Assembly: GCA_017428625.1 (NCBI GenBank)
Contig: JAFRQM010000002.1
Coordinates: 1-64,000 of the forward strand
Length of the DNA stretch: 64,000 nt
Reading direction: 5' to 3'
Source: Clostridia bacterium
GTDB lineage: Bacteria; Bacillota; Clostridia; Oscillospirales; Acutalibacteraceae
Under the pieces are notes generated by a model that saw only the letters and a program-made list of their open reading frames with translations, ran no database searches and was not told the origin of the DNA. The position numbers and the translations under genes are program-made. Below are positions 61,568 to 64,000 of this stretch, piece after piece. Positions within the stretch are counted from its first letter, which is position 1, and every line of letters starts with the position of its first letter.

Positions 61568-63462
61568 ATGTATTCTATATCTTTAATTATATTCTGACCG
61601 CCGCGCCTGCCGAACCAGACGATTTCACGGGCAAAATCGGGCAGACTGTGAGGAATGGCGGAAGCGTTTATACGCATATAACAATCGCCGTCACGAAGTC
61701 CTGTATATGCATTCTGGTAGATATCGGAGAAATATCTGGACCAGTCGTGCTTAAAACTGAGTTCTACCGTTTCAGAATAAGGGTTTTTGACGATTGCCTT
61801 CTGATAATCCATAAGTTCAGCCATAACCGATTTATCATCAAAAAAGCCGGAAATGAAAGGAATAATCTCTTCATAGAAGGTGAAATAATCCTTTGCAACC
61901 ATAAGGAATGTGCCCTCGTCGAGAGGCCATATCAGTTCGCCGTAATCGGGGTCGCTGCAGGTAAACGAGCCGTCGCCGCCGAGAATCTGCCTGTATTTGC
62001 CGTAAAGAAACAGTATTGCCCTGCCGCAGACGGTCTGAGGGTTCTTTTTTGCAAAATCAATTAGCTTTTCATAAAACTCTGTGTATCTGACATTTTTTTC
62101 ATAGTAGAGATAAATGGCAAAGCACTGAAGCAGACCGAGATTGTGAAAAGCTCTGACAACTGATGAAATAACGTTGCAGTCAATCCATTTTTCTTCGGGA
62201 AGACTGGAGGTGCCGACAACCATTCTTGAAAACTCTTTAATGCTGTTTTTGTCGGGAATGACATGATACTGATGCTGCTCCGCAATAACGGAACGGATAT
62301 TATAACGGCTGATATACTCGGGGTCGTTCATAATTGAATTTGTCAGCAGTTCGCAATTAAAGAAATTTATGGACATATGCTGACCGTATTCCAACAACTG
62401 TTCTATACCGTCGCGGAAAGACTCATAAGTTTCGCCGGGCAGACCGAGAATAATCTCCGAATATGCCGAAATACCGTTGCGGTTATACATCCGCATAAGT
62501 TCATGGAATTTTGTAAGGGGCATATTTTTGCGGTAAATATTGTCGAGAACATCCTGACTCATCGACTGAAACGATAGCGTAGCCCCTTTGCACATACCCG
62601 CCTCGTTAAGCCTTTTATTGATGCGGAAAACGGTTTCGGGGTTGTTTTTTGAATAAGTAGCCTGGAATTTTTGCGGATATCCCGTTTCGGCGTGGCGTTT
62701 TATCAGATAATCAATTATTTTCTCATCTCTGGGAAACAGCCCGAAATTTGCGTCGGCGCAATAGCAGTATTCGATTTTATGTTCAGCCATCCAATCGATT
62801 TCGGCATACACCGTTTCAATATCATACATACGGACTCTGGACTTGATATTGCCCCAATCACAGAAAGCGCACTTGTTGGGACAGCCTCTGTTCGTCTCCA
62901 GAATAGAGGAAAACTCAAGTTCTTCATCTTCAACAAGAGAATCGAACCAGCCTTTAAGGTAAGGCGATACTCTTTGGGGTATGCAAACGGTTTCGCTTTT
63001 GGTTTTTTTGATTTCACCGTTTTGGCTGTAAAGAATATTCGGTATTTCTTCAAGTTCGATTTTGCCGCACAGATACAGAAGAAGAAGACGGAAACTCTCC
63101 TCCCCCTCACCGAGCAGAATATAATCAACATAACCGGAACCGCATATATCGCTGCCGGCATTGATCTGATGACCTCCGAAAACGGTTATGCATTGCGGAA
63201 ATTTTTCTTTTATCGCTTTGGCAAGGGATTTGTTGTATTCATAATTCCAGACATAACAGGAAAACCCGACAAGGAAGGGATTATCCATTGTTTCGACAAC
63301 ATTGCTTATGTTCTGACGCTTATAAAAAAAACCGCAGAACTCATACTCGGATTTAATCTGTTCATCTTCAAAAGCGTAAGCGACAAGCGAACCCGCAGCA
63401 TAGGGAAAGTAAACCGAATTCCCATACTGTGAGTTAGGCTGAGCCATATAAAGTTTTTTCAT
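61558..63462 (-). CDS. B12-binding-domain radical SAM protein 2
   Basis: A 634-residue paralogue of radical SAM 1: N-terminal cobalamin-binding fold (GFSCYVWNYEYNKSLAKAIKEKFPQCITVFGGHQ), cluster motif NRGCPNKCAFCDWG (CX3CX2C), LSFQSMSQDVL and ILGLPGETYESF, and the same long helical C-terminal domain. The start at 63462 follows AGAGGTGA; an ATG two codons upstream is too close. It lies 44 bp downstream of the GHMP kinase gene on the same strand. It may be a methylase or rearrangement enzyme for a sugar or lipid intermediate. Confidence 0.83.
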   Translation of the reverse strand: MKKLYMAQPNSQYGNSVYFPYAAGSLVAYAFEDEQIKSEYEFCGFFYKRQNISNVVETMDNPFLVGFSCYVWNYEYNKSLAKAIKEKFPQCITVFGGHQINAGSDICGSGYVDYILLGEGEESFRLLLLYLCGKIELEEIPNILYSQNGEIKKTKSETVCIPQRVSPYLKGWFDSLVEDEELEFSSILETNRGCPNKCAFCDWGNIKSRVRMYDIETVYAEIDWMAEHKIEYCYCADANFGLFPRDEKIIDYLIKRHAETGYPQKFQATYSKNNPETVFRINKRLNEAGMCKGATLSFQSMSQDVLDNIYRKNMPLTKFHELMRMYNRNGISAYSEIILGLPGETYESFRDGIEQLLEYGQHMSINFFNCELLTNSIMNDPEYISRYNIRSVIAEQHQYHVIPDKNSIKEFSRMVVGTSSLPEEKWIDCNVISSVVRAFHNLGLLQCFAIYLYYEKNVRYTEFYEKLIDFAKKNPQTVCGRAILFLYGKYRQILGGDGSFTCSDPDYGELIWPLDEGTFLMVAKDYFTFYEEIIPFISGFFDDKSVMAELMDYQKAIVKNPYSETVELSFKHDWSRYFSDIYQNAYTGLRDGDCYMRINASAIPHSLPDFAREIVWFGRRGGQNIIKDIEYIKK

Positions 63463-63506
63463 AGCCATCACCTCTTTTCGCTTACGGTATTGCAAAAATT
63501 ATTTAA

Positions 63507-64000
63507 TCAAAGATATGCGGTTATTTTTTTGACGGGATCTTTTATACCGTCAAAAAGAGGATTGTCAAAAATAAACTGTCTGAAATCTTCAAATGAAACA
63601 TCTTTTTTCAGAACGGCAAGCAGATAACCGCCTGCTCCCGCGCCGCATATACAAAGCGCGTCTGCCGATTTTTTGCACTCGTTGACAATTTTATCAATAT
63701 GAACATCGGTAACATCCGGTGAAAGTTCCTTTAGCAGAGACCATTGACGGTTCACACAGTCTGCAAAAACTTTCTCATCACCGTTATTGATTCCTTTTTC
63801 AAGTTCCGCATTGAGTTCTTTTAACTCTTTGAACGCTTTTAATGTTACGGGATCTCCGCTTAAATATCTGCCCATAACGCTGTTGACCATAAACCTGCCG
63901 AAATGACGCTCACCCGTTGAAACAAGGCAAAGCCGCTGTGAAAAGAACGGCATAAAATCATCGGGAACATCAATGTATCTTATTTCAGGTTTTTGAGGGA
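63507..64000 (-). CDS. GHMP-family sugar kinase, C-terminal part (5-prime end outside the window)
   Basis: The open frame runs to the window end, giving ~163 C-terminal residues. CLVSTGERHFGRFMVNSVMGRYLSGDP and ICGAGAGGYLLAVLKK (glycine-rich GHMP loop) fit the fucokinase or D-glycero-D-manno-heptose-7-phosphate kinase type of GHMP kinase. It probably phosphorylates a sugar used in a nucleotide-sugar pathway. It lies just upstream of radical SAM 2 and could be cotranscribed. Start cannot be set. Confidence 0.75.
   Translation of the reverse strand, partial: PQKPEIRYIDVPDDFMPFFSQRLCLVSTGERHFGRFMVNSVMGRYLSGDPVTLKAFKELKELNAELEKGINNGDEKVFADCVNRQWSLLKELSPDVTDVHIDKIVNECKKSADALCICGAGAGGYLLAVLKKDVSFEDFRQFIFDNPLFDGIKDPVKKITAYL

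Noticed and set aside
62671..63432. 253-residue plus-strand ORF inside radical SAM protein 2
   Set aside because: Antisense shadow; no SD and no family features.

Overview
The window looks like a chromosomal segment of an anaerobic Clostridia-type Bacillota, probably an uncultured gut Oscillospirales/Ruminococcaceae relative. The evidence is indirect: an oxygen-sensitive class III ribonucleotide reductase (NrdD/NrdG), the [FeFe]-hydrogenase maturase HydE, an Rrf2-controlled nifS/iscU operon, strong SD sequences, TTGACA-N17-TATAAT promoters, DUF4349/DUF4474 proteins beside sigma factors, and several enzymes acting on host-type glycans. No phage, transposase, CRISPR array or tRNA was seen. The left edge carries what looks like the promoter and leader of an rRNA operon running out of the window.

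Layout. 0.2-7.5 kb: a GH5/endoglycoceramidase-like hydrolase, a small secreted protein, phosphoglucomutase, a GH38 alpha-mannosidase and a NifU-like protein. 7.6-13 kb: nrdG-nrdD with two NrdR-like boxes, a sugar isomerase, an RlmA-like methyltransferase and a small secreted protein. 13-17 kb (minus): a ceramidase-like secreted hydrolase, a PTS EIIC-like permease, an SGNH hydrolase and YdbC. 17-20 kb: acyl-CoA ligase and a malate/lactate dehydrogenase-type enzyme. 20-26 kb (minus): sigma factor with membrane partner, BNR sialidase-like protein, GH27 alpha-galactosidase and a peptide-type ABC binding lipoprotein. 26-30.6 kb: GH25 lysozyme, Na/Pi transporter, Gfo/Idh/MocA oxidoreductase. 30.7-33.8 kb: an AT-richer island with a lipoprotein-anchored HNH-family toxin candidate, a small partner likely to be immunity, a second lipoprotein, and a divergent XRE regulator. 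34-38 kb: SDR epimerase, lipoprotein, split chromate transporter. 37.3-44.6 kb (minus): radC-uvrB-uvrA-TPR-DUF4037, with uvrA frameshifted by one base. 44.9-46 kb: a divergent kinase/HTH pair. 46.2-51.3 kb (minus): nifS-iscU-hydE-mnmA-tcdA-rrf2 behind a promoter with a dyad just downstream of the -10. 51.3-56 kb: GH3-type acyl-adenylating enzyme, sigma factor with DUF4474 and DUF4349 proteins. 56-58.7 kb: isomerase, OhrR-like MarR, TSCPD protein, a large structured noncoding element and a lipoprotein. 58.8-64 kb: two paralogous B12-binding radical SAM proteins around a GT2, then a GHMP sugar kinase cut by the window end.

The strongest leads are the ~304-bp multi-stem element at 57665-57968, the lipoprotein toxin/immunity island, the paired B12-radical SAM/GT2/sugar-kinase cluster, and the self-contained Fe-S/tRNA-thiolation/hydrogenase-maturation operon with its candidate operator. 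Several genes (GH5, ceramidase-like, sialidase, alpha-mannosidase, alpha-galactosidase) fit use of host glycoconjugates, although they are not one operon. All function calls come from reading motifs and remembered family features; no database search was run.
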